A stretch of DNA of 64,000 nucleotides, from the NCBI RefSeq assembly GCF_900101905.1, contig NZ_FNAJ01000001.1:806001-870000 (forward strand), given 5' to 3'. The notes beneath the pieces were generated by a model, which worked only from the letters and a program-made list of their open reading frames with translations, was not told the DNA's origin and made no database searches. The DNA is from Myxococcus virescens (GTDB taxonomy: Bacteria > Myxococcota > Myxococcia > Myxococcales > Myxococcaceae). A program made the position numbers and the translations under genes. Shown piece by piece: positions 53,684 to 63,671 of the stretch. How positions within the stretch are numbered: the first letter of the stretch is position 1; each line of letters begins with the position of its first letter.

Positions 53684-56600
53684 GTGCCGCGATGCCAGAC
53701 ATGCGGACGGCGCTGGGAAGGCTCTCATGCGCCGTGCCCGCCAGGACCGCCTCCTCCGGGAGACACGCCCTCGCCGTCCCCTGTGCCCGCTGTTCCGGGC
53801 TACCAGGTGGACGGCGTCTTCGCGCGAGGAGGCTTCGGCGTGCTGCTGGGCGCCCAGCGCGAAGCGGACGGCCTGCGCGTGGCCATCAAGGTGGCCCGTG
53901 GAAGCAACTGGCTGGGCCGCGCCCAGCTCGCCCGTGAGTCGGAGGCCCTGCGCGTGCTCGGGCCGCCCACGGTGCCCGCGCTCTACGAGGCGGGCGCCCT
54001 GACGGGTGGCGCGCGCTTCCTGGCCATGGAGTACGTGCCGCTCCCCACCCTGGCGGACCGGCTGGCTCGCGCCGCGGGACCGCTGCCCCCCGACGAGCTG
54101 GCGCCTCGCGCGCTGGCCGTGGTGGACACGGTGGCCCAGGTCCACGCCCACGGGCTCGCCCACTGCGACCTCAAGCCGGAGCACCTCTTCGTCGATGAAG
54201 CGACGGGCCGCGTGCGCGTCTTCGACTTCGGCCTGGTGCGAGGCGCCACCACGGAGAGCGCCTCGCAACCCAGCGATGCCTCCACGCCCAGTGACGCGTC
54301 TGGCTTCGCCGGCACCGCGGAGTACATGGCCCCCGAGCAATGTGCGGGCAACGCGGACATCTCCACTCGCACGGACGTGTACGCGCTGGGCGTCCTCCTC
54401 TACGAGATGCTCACCGGACGGCCGCCCTTCTTCGGTCCCACCCCGGACGTGCTCCAGGCCCACCTGTCGCTGCGCCCGCCGCCCCCGTCCGACTTCGCGC
54501 CCGTGCCGCCCGCGGTGGAGGAGGTGGTGCTGCGCTGTCTGGCGAAGGAGCCCGCCCGCCGTCCGGAGAACGCCGCCGCGCTGGGCAGCGCGCTGCGCGA
54601 GGCCTTCGAGCACGCCCTCCGCGCCACCGAGCCCGCGACGCCCCGGCCCGCGGCGCCGGGCGAGCCGCGCCCCGCGCAGGTGCGCCGCTCCGTCGCCATC
54701 CTGTTCCTCACCTCGCGCGCCAACCCCGTGTCGCTCCAGAAGGCCCTGGCCTCCTATGGCGGTCACCTGGCCTTCTCCGACGCCCAGCGCGTCGCCGCCG
54801 TCTTCGACCCGGACGCGGGGGAGAACCCGGTGCGCCGCGCCATGCGCGCCGCGGAAGGACTGGCGGAGCGGGGCCTGTCGCCCAACGGCCTCGTGGACGT
54901 GTCCGCCGTCACCGTGCAGCGCCGCCCCACCGGCGCGCCGCGCTACCTGGGCGCCATCCTGTCCCGCGAGGACCGCTATCCCAGCGGGCCCGAGGCCCAT
55001 GGCCTCCTGCTGTCTCCCGCCGCCGCCGAGGCCGTGCCCGAGGTGCCCTGCATGGAGGTGCCGGAGCTGCGGGGCCTGTTGCGCCCCGCGCCGCCGGGCG
55101 CCGCGCCCCGTCCGGACATCACCGTCCTCCAACTCGGCAGCGAGGTGCTGGTGGGCCGCGAGGCGGAGCTGGCCGAGCTGCTGGAGAGTGCGCGCTCCGC
55201 GGTGGGCGGCGCCACGCCCACCATCGTCACCGTCTTGAGCGAGCGAGGCCTGGGCAAGAGCCACCTGGCCGCGACCCTCGCCCGCCGTCTGCAACTGCTG
55301 CTGCCCCACGCGCGGGTGTACAGCTCGCGCTCCCGGGAGCCGGTGCAGGGCGACCCCGACGGCACCCTGCGCACGCTGCTGCGGTGCGCCCTCAACGCCT
55401 TCGAGCGCGACGACACGGACACGGAGCAGCAGACACGCGCCGCCATCCTCCAGCGCCTGGGCCCCACGCTGGGCACCGAGCTGTGGCCCGGCGTGGCCGC
55501 CACGCTGGGTTGGTACACGCCCGGGGGTCCGGAGCTCCAGAGCTGGGCCGCCGCGCCCGGTGCGCTTCGCTCGCTGGCCATGCGCGCCGCCGGTGAGCTG
55601 CTGGCCGCCAATGCCCGCGAGCGTCCGCTGTGCCTCGTCCTGGACGACGCGCACTTCGCGGAGGAGACGGCGCTGGACGCGCTGGAGTACGCCTGCCTCG
55701 CCGAGGCCAGCGTCCCGCTGTGGGTGTGCGTGCTGGCGCGCCCGGGCTTCGAGAAGAGCCGTCCCACGTGGGGCACTCGCGCCGCGAAGCAGGCCACGTT
55801 GGCCCTGCCGGTGCTGGCGGCCGACCAGGCACAGACGCTGTGCCGCCTGCTGCTCAAGCCGGTGGAGAACGTGCCCGCGCAAGCGGTGGAGCGCATCGTC
55901 GAGCGCGCGCAATACGTCCCCCTCTATCTGGTGGAGCTGGTGCGCGGCCTCAAGCGCCAGGGCCTGGTGCGCCAGCGCGCGCCGGGCGGGAGCTGGTACC
56001 TCGTCACAGACGGGCTGGAGAAGGTGCCCGAGCTGCGGCTCGTGGAGTGGCTGGCGGACCGCGAGCTGGGCGCGCTGCCACCATCGCTGGCCGCGCACGC
56101 GCGCCTGTGCGCGATGCTGGGCACGGACTTCACCGCGGCCACGGCCGAAGGCGTGGTGCGCGAGCTGGAGCGCGAAGGCGCCGCGGGCGGCTTCCCCCTG
56201 GACGCGGGCCACGCCACCAAGCGGCTCCTGGACTCCGGCCTGCTGGTGTCCCACCGCCACGATGGGTTGAGCTTCCGCAACGAGCTGCTGCGCGAGGCGG
56301 TGGCCTCCACCCTGCCCGCCGCCGAGCGCGAGCAGGTCCACCACGCCGCCTACCGCTACTTCCTCAGCGCGGCCGGCGCCGGTGAGCGCCAGCGCCTGCC
56401 TCGCCTGGCCTTGCACGCGGCCGCCGCCGGGCGCCGCGACGAGGCCGCCGCGCTCTCCATCGACCTGGCCGAGTCCGCCCGGGGCCGCCACGCGTTCCTC
56501 GACGCCGAGGCCATGTACACGCGGGCGCTGGAGCTGCTGGAGCCCACCGACGAGCTGCGCTGCCTCACCGCGCTGCGCGGCCGGGGCCTGATGCGCATCC

Positions 56601-57697
56601 GCATTGGCCGGTATGACGACTCGCTGGCGGACTTCGCCGCGGCCCGCGAGCGCGCCCGCCGGCTGGGCCACACGCGCACGGAAGTGGAGCTGCTGCTGGA
56701 CGAGGCCATGGCGCTGGACTGGGTGAACGACTACACGCGCAGCGAGGCCCGCGCGCTGGAGGCCCAGCAACTGGCGGCCACCGTGGCCTCGCCCTACGTG
56801 CAGGCGCGGCTGCTGCTGGCGCTGGGACGCGCCCAGTTCCGCAAGGGTGAGTGGCAGGAGGCGCGCATGCCCCTGGAGGCCGCCGCCGAGCGCGCGCGCC
56901 GCCTGGGCGACGCAGGCTATGAGACGCAAGTGGTGGCGCAGCTGCTGCTGGCCGTCATCCTTCCCAACCTGGGCGACATCGACGAGACGGAGCACGTGCT
57001 CACCGAGGTCATCACCGCCTGCACCGAGCGCGGTGACCACTTCCACCTGGGCAGCGCCATCAACAACCGGCGCAACTTGTGGGTGGCGCGCAAGGAGCTG
57101 ACGCGGGCGCTGAAGGACCAGGAGCGCTTCATGCACCTGGGCCGCGAGCTGGGCATGGTGGGCTGGGAGTACTTCGCCGAGCACAACCTCGGTGAGCTGC
57201 ACTACCAGGCCGGCGACGCCGACGCCGCGGCGCCCCACATCGCTCGCGCCATCGCGTTGGAGCGACGGCACCCGGAGGTGGCGTCACGCCCGTGGGCCCT
57301 GCTGCTCCAGGCGCGGGCCCTGGCCTGGATGGGTCGGCACACCCGTGCCCGCGAGGTGCTGGCCCAGGTGCGGCACGTGATGGCGGAAGGCCCGCCGGGC
57401 GTGGAGCTGAGCCCGTCGGAGGAGGTCCTCTTCTCCATGGTGGAGCTGGCCACCCGCGACGCCGCCCCCGAGGCGTGGTGGTCCCTGCGCGAGCGCTCCG
57501 CGCAGGTGTCCGTGGAGCAGGAGCCGCTGGAGGTCCTGGAGATGATGGGGCTGGCGGCGCTGCGCCGGGGCGACCGGGAAGAGGCCGCGCGCGTGCTGCG
57601 CGAGGCCCTGGAGCGCGCGCGGCACGTGCCCAACCTCATGGAGGGCCGCATCCGCCGCTCCCTGGAGAAGGTGCTCGAGTCTTCGCCGGCTACGTGA
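53684..57697 (+). CDS. Giant Ser/Thr kinase-cyclase-like-ATPase-TPR signalling protein
   Basis: 1337 aa. The short N-terminal CxxC region (Cys4, Cys7, Cys18) may bind zinc. The kinase domain spans ~38-305, with glycine loop ARGGFGVLLG, VAIKVA, catalytic loop HCDLKPEH (HCD not HRD), DFGLVRG and MAPEQ. Residues ~335-450 resemble a degenerate class III nucleotide cyclase fold lacking obvious metal ligands. An AAA/STAND-type ATPase follows with P-loop SERGLGKS near residue 522. The C-terminal ~450 residues are TPR-like helices. The architecture is like other large myxobacterial 'kinase-ATPase-TPR' proteins. The start is GTG at 53684. It ends 8 bp inside the converging transporter gene. Confidence 0.88.
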   Translation: MPRCQTCGRRWEGSHAPCPPGPPPPGDTPSPSPVPAVPGYQVDGVFARGGFGVLLGAQREADGLRVAIKVARGSNWLGRAQLARESEALRVLGPPTVPALYEAGALTGGARFLAMEYVPLPTLADRLARAAGPLPPDELAPRALAVVDTVAQVHAHGLAHCDLKPEHLFVDEATGRVRVFDFGLVRGATTESASQPSDASTPSDASGFAGTAEYMAPEQCAGNADISTRTDVYALGVLLYEMLTGRPPFFGPTPDVLQAHLSLRPPPPSDFAPVPPAVEEVVLRCLAKEPARRPENAAALGSALREAFEHALRATEPATPRPAAPGEPRPAQVRRSVAILFLTSRANPVSLQKALASYGGHLAFSDAQRVAAVFDPDAGENPVRRAMRAAEGLAERGLSPNGLVDVSAVTVQRRPTGAPRYLGAILSREDRYPSGPEAHGLLLSPAAAEAVPEVPCMEVPELRGLLRPAPPGAAPRPDITVLQLGSEVLVGREAELAELLESARSAVGGATPTIVTVLSERGLGKSHLAATLARRLQLLLPHARVYSSRSREPVQGDPDGTLRTLLRCALNAFERDDTDTEQQTRAAILQRLGPTLGTELWPGVAATLGWYTPGGPELQSWAAAPGALRSLAMRAAGELLAANARERPLCLVLDDAHFAEETALDALEYACLAEASVPLWVCVLARPGFEKSRPTWGTRAAKQATLALPVLAADQAQTLCRLLLKPVENVPAQAVERIVERAQYVPLYLVELVRGLKRQGLVRQRAPGGSWYLVTDGLEKVPELRLVEWLADRELGALPPSLAAHARLCAMLGTDFTAATAEGVVRELEREGAAGGFPLDAGHATKRLLDSGLLVSHRHDGLSFRNELLREAVASTLPAAEREQVHHAAYRYFLSAAGAGERQRLPRLALHAAAAGRRDEAAALSIDLAESARGRHAFLDAEAMYTRALELLEPTDELRCLTALRGRGLMRIRIGRYDDSLADFAAARERARRLGHTRTEVELLLDEAMALDWVNDYTRSEARALEAQQLAATVASPYVQARLLLALGRAQFRKGEWQEARMPLEAAAERARRLGDAGYETQVVAQLLLAVILPNLGDIDETEHVLTEVITACTERGDHFHLGSAINNRRNLWVARKELTRALKDQERFMHLGRELGMVGWEYFAEHNLGELHYQAGDADAAAPHIARAIALERRHPEVASRPWALLLQARALAWMGRHTRAREVLAQVRHVMAEGPPGVELSPSEEVLFSMVELATRDAAPEAWWSLRERSAQVSVEQEPLEVLEMMGLAALRRGDREEAARVLREALERARHVPNLMEGRIRRSLEKVLESSPAT

Positions 57698-59468
57698 GGC
57701 CGAAGGCCATCAGCGCGGCGATGAGCACGCCCGCCAGCGACTCGCCCGCGATGGCGCCCGCCGCCAGCGTGGACGTGTCCCGGTCCGCCGCCTGGGGCCA
57801 GCGCCAACGCGCCGCCGCCAGTCCCAACGCGCCCAGGCACAACGTCACCGCGTAGTAGGCCGGCAGGATGAAGCCGATGCCCAGCGCCACCGGAAGCGGC
57901 AGCCACCGCGCCGCCCGGCCACGGGACGCGAAGGTGAGCAGCGCGCCCACGCCCACGGCCACGCAGGCCGCCAGCGCCGCGTGAGGCGGAAGCCCATCCA
58001 ACCCTCGCACGGCCACCTCCGCCACCGCGCGAAACTGGTGGGCGAAGGGCGCGGGCAGCGCCTCCGAGCCCAGGCCATGCGTCCTGGACAGCAGCAGGTA
58101 CACCGGCACGCCCACCACCGAGCCCGCCAGCACGCCCACGAGCTGCGCGGCGAGCTGGTGGCGCGCGGAGGCCCCCAGCAGGTGCCCCGCCTTGAGCGAC
58201 CACATGCTGACGCCCGTCTGCGCGGCCGCGCCTGACACCACGGCGCCCGCGGCGACGTTGGGCGCCATGGCCCCCGGCAGCAGCGCGCCGAAGATGACCT
58301 GCGTCACCTGCCCCATCTGTGTCACCGGGGACACGTCCACCTGTCCGGCGCCGCGCGCGCACACCGCGCACAGGGGCAGCACCAGCACCAGCGCCAGCAG
58401 CATGTACGGCACGCTGAGGCCGAACAGCGCCGAGCCCACCACCACCGCCAGCACACACGCCGCCAGGCCCGCGCCCAACGCCCAGGACGGCACCGCCGCG
58501 CCCCGCCCCAGGCTGCTCACGTCACGCGCCGCGCTCAGGAAGTCGCGCGCCTGCGCGAGCAGCGCCGCCAGGGCCGAGCCCACCATCAACCCCACGCCCG
58601 GCCACGTGAGCCAGGCGGAGAGCGTCTCGTAGCGCGTGTCCGCCAGCACACCCGCGCCCGCGAGCCCCGGCGCCAGCACGCCCCACGCCACCGCCGCGCC
58701 CGCCAGCATGCTCAGGCCCAGGCGCGGCCCCGTCATCATTCCAATGGCCAGCAGCATGGGGCTCCACCCCACGCCCCACGTCAGCGACGCGGCGGGGAGC
58801 CCCGCCAACGTCCCGGGCATCGCCGTCATCCCTGGCAACCACTTGAGCGCATCCCGCGCGGCGGTGACCGCCACCGCCGCCACGCCCGCGCCCGCCAGCA
58901 GCCGCCCACGGCCCGCGCGGACCGTGTCGCCCGTGGACGCGTGCATCGCGGTAATCAGCTCCGCGGTGGCGATACCGGTGGGAAACGGCAACGCCTCCTG
59001 AGCCACCAGCCGGCGCCTGAGCAGATGCGCGGCGAGCACGCCCAACACCCCCAGCGCCACGCTCCACACCGCCACACCCCAGCCCGGGACGGTGGTACCC
59101 AGCAGCGTCAGCGCTGGCAACGCGCCCAGGAGGCCCGCCGCCGCCGGCATGGCCCCCACGGCCGCCGCCGCCGTCTGCGTGAGGTTGTTCTCCAACGGCG
59201 TATAGGGTACGCCGCGCCGGCGGGACACCGAGGCCAGGGCGCTGAAGCCCAGCACCGCGGCGGTGACGGAGCCGCTCTCCCACCAGCCCGTCTTCAGCCC
59301 CATGTACACGTTGGTGATGGCCAGCAGCCCACCAATGAGCAGGCCCATGCCCAGCGCGCGCGTCGTCAACTCCAGCGCCGCGGGGCGCTCCGTCACCAGG
59401 GACAGGGAGGGCGCGGGCGCGTCCTCCGAAGGGTCCGTTCCAGAGAGGCCACTCACCGGGTGGCTCAT
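57690..59468 (-). CDS. OPT-family oligopeptide/metal-chelate transporter
   Basis: 592-aa membrane protein with about 14 hydrophobic segments. Motifs NVYMGLKTGWWESGS, NLTQTAAAAVGAMP and EALPFPTGIATAELI are typical of bacterial OPT transporters, which import peptides or metal-siderophore complexes. Its ATG overlaps the end of the FHA hybrid-kinase gene by 4 bp, so the transporter is translationally coupled to a sensor. That coupling is unusual and may mean the sensor monitors or uses the transported solute. Confidence 0.85.
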   Translation of the reverse strand: MSHPVSGLSGTDPSEDAPAPSLSLVTERPAALELTTRALGMGLLIGGLLAITNVYMGLKTGWWESGSVTAAVLGFSALASVSRRRGVPYTPLENNLTQTAAAAVGAMPAAAGLLGALPALTLLGTTVPGWGVAVWSVALGVLGVLAAHLLRRRLVAQEALPFPTGIATAELITAMHASTGDTVRAGRGRLLAGAGVAAVAVTAARDALKWLPGMTAMPGTLAGLPAASLTWGVGWSPMLLAIGMMTGPRLGLSMLAGAAVAWGVLAPGLAGAGVLADTRYETLSAWLTWPGVGLMVGSALAALLAQARDFLSAARDVSSLGRGAAVPSWALGAGLAACVLAVVVGSALFGLSVPYMLLALVLVLPLCAVCARGAGQVDVSPVTQMGQVTQVIFGALLPGAMAPNVAAGAVVSGAAAQTGVSMWSLKAGHLLGASARHQLAAQLVGVLAGSVVGVPVYLLLSRTHGLGSEALPAPFAHQFRAVAEVAVRGLDGLPPHAALAACVAVGVGALLTFASRGRAARWLPLPVALGIGFILPAYYAVTLCLGALGLAAARWRWPQAADRDTSTLAAGAIAGESLAGVLIAALMAFGLT

Positions 59469-61726
59469 CGCCCCGCCTCGGCGGAGCGGCCCACGAGCTC
59501 GCGCAACTGCATCAGGTCCAGCGGCTTGGCAATCTTGGCGTTGGGCACGTCACGCAGGAAGGACACCGTGCGCGGCGTGAAGGCGCCACCCGTCATGAAC
59601 ACCATGCGTCCAGCCTGCTCCGGGGCGCAGCGGCCCAGCTCGTGGTACAGGTCCATGCCCGTCATCCCGGGCATCATCACATCACAGAGGATGAGGTCGA
59701 AACGGCCGCCGTCGCTCACCAGCCGCAGCGCGGCCTGGGCGCTGTTCGCGGTGGACACCTCGTGGTCCGCGGCCAGCGAGCGCTGGAGCGCCAGCGTCAC
59801 GTTGGGCTCGTCATCCACCACCAGGATGCGCGCGCGCGCGTTGGCCTGCATGGTGGCGGACAGGCGCGGCAACACCTCCAGCTCACGCGTGGCGGCGCAC
59901 AGCACCACGCGGAAGGTGCTGCCCCGGCCCGGCTCGCTCTCCGCCTGGATGGCGCCGCCCATGGATTCGATGATGCCGTGGCAGATGGACAGCCCCAGCC
60001 CCGTGCCCACGCCCACCGGCTTGGTGGTGAAGAACGGGTCGAAGATGCGGCCCAGCACCTCCTGGCCCATGCCCATGCCCGTGTCGCGGACCTCCACCAC
60101 CACCCGGTCCTTCTCTCCGGCGCGGATGACCACGCGAATCTCGTGCTCCACGCCCGGCGTGCCCTCCTCCGGAATCGCCTGCGCCGCGTTGAGCAGCAGG
60201 TTGAGGAACACCTGGCACAGCCGCGACTCGCTGGCCTCCACCGGCGCCACCGGCTCGAACTCCGTCACCAGCCGCGCCCGGTGGCGGATGACGTTGTCCG
60301 CCATCTTGCACGCCAGCTCCACCGCCCGGCGCACGTCCACCGGCATCAGCCGCGTCTCCTGCTCACCGCGCGCGAAGACCTTCAGGTCGCGGACGATGGT
60401 GGCGATGCGCTCCGCGCCCTCCGCTGTCTCACGCACCAGCTGCTGCAACGACGCCACGGGCGCCGCGGGCGCCTGGCTCTCCAGCCGCTCCAGCCCTTCG
60501 CGGATGAGGTGCAGGTTGACGAGCATGTAGGCCAGCGGGTTGTTGATTTCGTGCGCCACGCCCGCGCCCAGCGTGCCCACCGACGCCAGCCGGTCCGCCA
60601 CCACCAGGTGCGCTTGGAGCTGCTTCCGCTCCGTCGTGTCGCGGTGGACCATGATGTTGGCGATGGCGCGCCCCTCGCTGTCGCGCAACGGCACGACGAC
60701 GGACTCACACCAGCAGGTGGTGCCGTCGCGGCGCTTGAACTCCAGCTCTCCGGACCAGCGCCCCTGCTTGTCCAGCCCGGTGAGAATCAGGCCGGTGAGC
60801 CGGTCGGGCTCATCCGGGTGGAGCACGCTGAAGAGCGTCTGGCCCAGCGCTTCCGACTTCTGCCGTCCGAACATGCGCTCGGCGCTGGAGTTCCAGTCGA
60901 TGATGCCGCCGCCCAGGTCGGTAATCACCACGCCGTCGTAGATGCTCTCGAAGATGAGCGATTGGCGGTGCAGCTCCTGCTCGGCCAGCTTGCGCGCGGT
61001 GATGTCCATCACCGTGCCCGTCACCCGCGCCGGCGCGCCCGAGGCGTCACACAGCACGTCACCCTTGCAGGAAATCCACCGCCAGCCGCTCCCCTGCGGC
61101 TCGATGCGGTACTCCACGTCCACCTGCGTCTTCTTCTCCAGCGCGGCGCCCAGCACCTCGCTCACGCGCGGCAGGTCCGCTGGGTGCACCACCTCCGACA
61201 GCTCCATGGCGCGGCCGGACAGCTTCCCCACGGGAAGCCCCAGCAGCCGGTCCACCTGCTCGCTCCACGTCACCCGGCCGCTCTGCGCGTTCCAGTCCCA
61301 GATGCCCACGCGCGCGGCGGTCAGCGCCTGGCGAAGCTGCTCCTCCCGCTGCTCCAGGACCTCGCGCTTGGAGAAGCGGAACACGGTGACGGTGCCGATC
61401 TGCAGCCGGTCCCCTTCCATCAACTCGGCGGTGCTGACGGGCACGCCGTTGAGCAGCGTGCCGTTGGTGGAGTCCAGGTCGGTGACGTGGCAGGCACCGT
61501 CGCCCGCACGAACGACGCGCGCGTGCTTGCGCGACACCCCGTGGTCGTCGATGCGCACGGTGACGTCGGAACCGCGGCCGATGATGTGCTCGCCCTGGTC
61601 CAGGCGGTAGGCCTTGCCGATGGCTGCCGGCGTGGTGGTGCTGATGAGGATGAGGCAGGCTCCCGTGGAGGACGGTGGCGCCAAGGCAAGGCCCGCGCAC
61701 GTCGTGAGTTCATCCAACGTCGTCAT
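59465..61726 (-). CDS. FHA-PAS-PAS hybrid sensor histidine kinase with receiver
   Basis: 753-aa cytoplasmic hybrid kinase. An FHA domain (~30-125; IIGRGSDVTVRI, VSRKHARV, DSTNGTLLNG) reads phosphothreonine proteins, so it can couple Ser/Thr kinases to histidine phosphorelay. Two PAS domains follow (~135-255 and 260-385), then the H-box GVAHEINNPLAYM, N-box NLLLNAAQAI, G boxes (DTGMGMGQE, GTGLGLSICHG) and a C-terminal receiver (ILCDVMMPGMTG). The ATG at 61726 has GGGGGGCTG upstream; the frame is open to 61933. Coupled to the OPT transporter gene. Confidence 0.92.
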   Translation of the reverse strand: MTTLDELTTCAGLALAPPSSTGACLILISTTTPAAIGKAYRLDQGEHIIGRGSDVTVRIDDHGVSRKHARVVRAGDGACHVTDLDSTNGTLLNGVPVSTAELMEGDRLQIGTVTVFRFSKREVLEQREEQLRQALTAARVGIWDWNAQSGRVTWSEQVDRLLGLPVGKLSGRAMELSEVVHPADLPRVSEVLGAALEKKTQVDVEYRIEPQGSGWRWISCKGDVLCDASGAPARVTGTVMDITARKLAEQELHRQSLIFESIYDGVVITDLGGGIIDWNSSAERMFGRQKSEALGQTLFSVLHPDEPDRLTGLILTGLDKQGRWSGELEFKRRDGTTCWCESVVVPLRDSEGRAIANIMVHRDTTERKQLQAHLVVADRLASVGTLGAGVAHEINNPLAYMLVNLHLIREGLERLESQAPAAPVASLQQLVRETAEGAERIATIVRDLKVFARGEQETRLMPVDVRRAVELACKMADNVIRHRARLVTEFEPVAPVEASESRLCQVFLNLLLNAAQAIPEEGTPGVEHEIRVVIRAGEKDRVVVEVRDTGMGMGQEVLGRIFDPFFTTKPVGVGTGLGLSICHGIIESMGGAIQAESEPGRGSTFRVVLCAATRELEVLPRLSATMQANARARILVVDDEPNVTLALQRSLAADHEVSTANSAQAALRLVSDGGRFDLILCDVMMPGMTGMDLYHELGRCAPEQAGRMVFMTGGAFTPRTVSFLRDVPNAKIAKPLDLMQLRELVGRSAEAGR

Positions 61727-62003
61727 GTCGCAGCCCCCCGACGCTCGCCCGAAGCCCCCGCTCTCCCGCCATCCCCGCGCTCTCTCTCCGTGCGAAGTGT
61801 CACGCCCCCTGAATCCCATCAGTGCCAGGGCCCCTCCGTCCAATCCCCCCCGACTCCAGGGCAGCAGACCTTCCGCCAGCGAACACCCCGCGGGACACGC
61901 CCACGTCCTCCCCGATGGGTGACCAACGCCCACACGCCGATGCCGCGGCGCGGCGGGAATTCAACCCGGCGTCAGCGCAGACTCCTGGGGGAAAGGTGTA
62001 AGG
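61727..62003. other. Divergent intergenic gap between hybrid kinase and kinase gene
   Basis: 277 bp between divergent genes. It must contain two promoters, but I see no convincing -35/-10 or -24/-12 element. Confidence 0.5.
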
Positions 62004-63425
62004 ATGAGGCACCCCATGGCGGCGGACTCCGAGAGCACCTTTCGCATCCAGGCCCGAGCGGACCTGCATGCATCCGAGCGGGCCCAGAGCGACCCTTCCC
62101 GTGCGCAGCGAGGCCCGGGCACGCTGGCCGGGGAGTACGTCCTCAAGGCGCTGCTCGCCTCGGGCGGCCACGGCAGCGTGTATGAGGCGGAGCACCGCAT
62201 CCTGGGCCGGCGGGCCGCGGTGAAGGTCCTCCACCCGCACCTGGCGGACCAGGGGGAGATGCTCAAGCGCTTCGTGCGCGAGGCGCGCGTGGTGAACCAG
62301 ATTCGCCACCCCAACATCGTGGACGTGTATGACTTCGGGCTGATGCCGGACGGCAGCCCCTACTACGTCATGGAGCTGCTCACCGGCCGCACGCTCAGCC
62401 AGGTGGTGCAGGAGCGCGGGCGGCTGTCATCGACGCGCGCGCTCGCGTACCTGGAGCCCGTCTGCGGCGCGCTGGAGGCCGCGCACCGTGCGGGCGTCGT
62501 CCACCGCGACTTGAAGGCCAGCAACATCCTCGTCGTGGAGGAAGGTGAGCGCCCCCGGGTGAAGCTGCTGGACTTCGGCATCGCCAAGCTGCTGCACGCC
62601 GAGCCTTCGCAGGAAGGGCTCACCATCGCCGGCCAGCGGCTGGGCACCGCGCACGCCATGGCGCCCGAGCAGTTCCGCGGCGGACCCATTGGCCCGCACA
62701 CGGACATCTACGCGCTGGGCGTGCTGCTGCATCAGCTCATCACCGGCCGCTATCCCTTCCAGTGTGAGGACCGGATGGAGCTGGAGCGGCTGCACCTGGA
62801 GGCGCCCGCGCCCCGGCCCAGCGCCCTCGCCGCGGTGTCCCCGGCGGTGGACGCGGTGGTGCTGCGCTGCCTGGAGAAGGACGGCAGCCGCCGCTTCGGC
62901 AGCGTGACGGCCTTCCTCGCCGCGCTCAGCGAAGCGGCCGAGGAGCCCGTCCAGCCCACGCGCCGCACGCGGCTGGCGCTGGCCGTCCACGCCGAGGTCG
63001 TCCTCGCCGCCTCCGCCCAGGATGATGACGCCGTGTACGCGGTGCTCGCGGACGTGCTGGATGGGCTCGAGCAGGGCCTGCGCGGCGGCGGCTTCCTGCT
63101 GGCGCTCCAGTCCGGTACCTCCCTGCTGGCCGTGCACCCGCTGGACCACGGCGCCCCCAGCGCCGAGCGCACCGAGTACCTGCGCGAGGCGGAGCGCACG
63201 CTGCGGGTGCTCCAGGACATGGCGCAGAAGCTGGCGGACCCGGTGAACGCCCGCGTCCACCTCTGTGTCCACCTGGGCCAGGCGGAGACGCGCGGCGACG
63301 CCTCGGAGTCGGAAGTCGTGGGAGGCCCCGTCACCGACGTGGGCACCTGGCGCCTGCGCACCGCGGATGGCTTCGCGCTCACACCAGCGGCGTCGCTCGC
63401 CCTGGAGTTCGACGAGAGCGACTAG
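62004..63425 (+). CDS. Ser/Thr protein kinase with degenerate cyclase-like C-terminus
   Basis: 473 aa. The kinase domain spans ~45-310: LASGGHGSVYEA, AVKVLHPH, catalytic HRDLKASN, DFGIAK, MAPEQFRGG. It is a canonical RD kinase, unlike the two others in the window. Residues ~320-470 resemble a class III cyclase fold (RVHLCVHLGQAETRG, then VVGGPVTDVGTW) but lack the metal-binding aspartates, so it is probably a regulatory domain. No transmembrane segment. ATG at 62004 or 62016. It is divergent from the FHA hybrid kinase gene, so the FHA domain is a plausible partner for its phosphorylated targets (inference). Confidence 0.86.
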   Translation: MRHPMAADSESTFRIQARADLHASERAQSDPSRAQRGPGTLAGEYVLKALLASGGHGSVYEAEHRILGRRAAVKVLHPHLADQGEMLKRFVREARVVNQIRHPNIVDVYDFGLMPDGSPYYVMELLTGRTLSQVVQERGRLSSTRALAYLEPVCGALEAAHRAGVVHRDLKASNILVVEEGERPRVKLLDFGIAKLLHAEPSQEGLTIAGQRLGTAHAMAPEQFRGGPIGPHTDIYALGVLLHQLITGRYPFQCEDRMELERLHLEAPAPRPSALAAVSPAVDAVVLRCLEKDGSRRFGSVTAFLAALSEAAEEPVQPTRRTRLALAVHAEVVLAASAQDDDAVYAVLADVLDGLEQGLRGGGFLLALQSGTSLLAVHPLDHGAPSAERTEYLREAERTLRVLQDMAQKLADPVNARVHLCVHLGQAETRGDASESEVVGGPVTDVGTWRLRTADGFALTPAASLALEFDESD

Positions 63426-63630
63426 CTGACGGAAAACACGTATCTGTTATCAGCTTGCGAGCAGGTGAGCGTGACGTCGTCGCCCATGACACACACCAGG
63501 TGTCTCCGGGCAGACCCCCACCCGAATATTCCCGCCGGGCCATATTTTCTCACGGCTTGAACACCGTCACACTGGCTTCACCCATCAGCGACAGTGTTTG
63601 AGTTCGTAGGAGCTGGAACTGATGGCATCC

Positions 63631-63655
63631 GGGGAGCAGGCAGTTCTCGCTCCCC
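63631..63655 (+). promoter_or_regulatory. Leader hairpin before the NGLST-repeat lipoprotein gene
   Basis: GGGGAGC (63631-63637) pairs with GCTCCCC (63649-63655), directly upstream of the GGGGGAAAG ribosome site. The surrounding 246-bp gap (63426-63671) is AT-richer than average and contains nothing else I can identify. Confidence 0.4.
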
Positions 63656-63671
63656 GAAACGGGGGAAAGCC

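Noticed and set aside
52376..57271. 1631-aa open frame on the minus strand
   Set aside because: Antisense shadow of the DegP-like and giant kinase genes. The composition is Arg/His/Gln/Gly-rich with no domains, as expected from very GC-rich antisense DNA.
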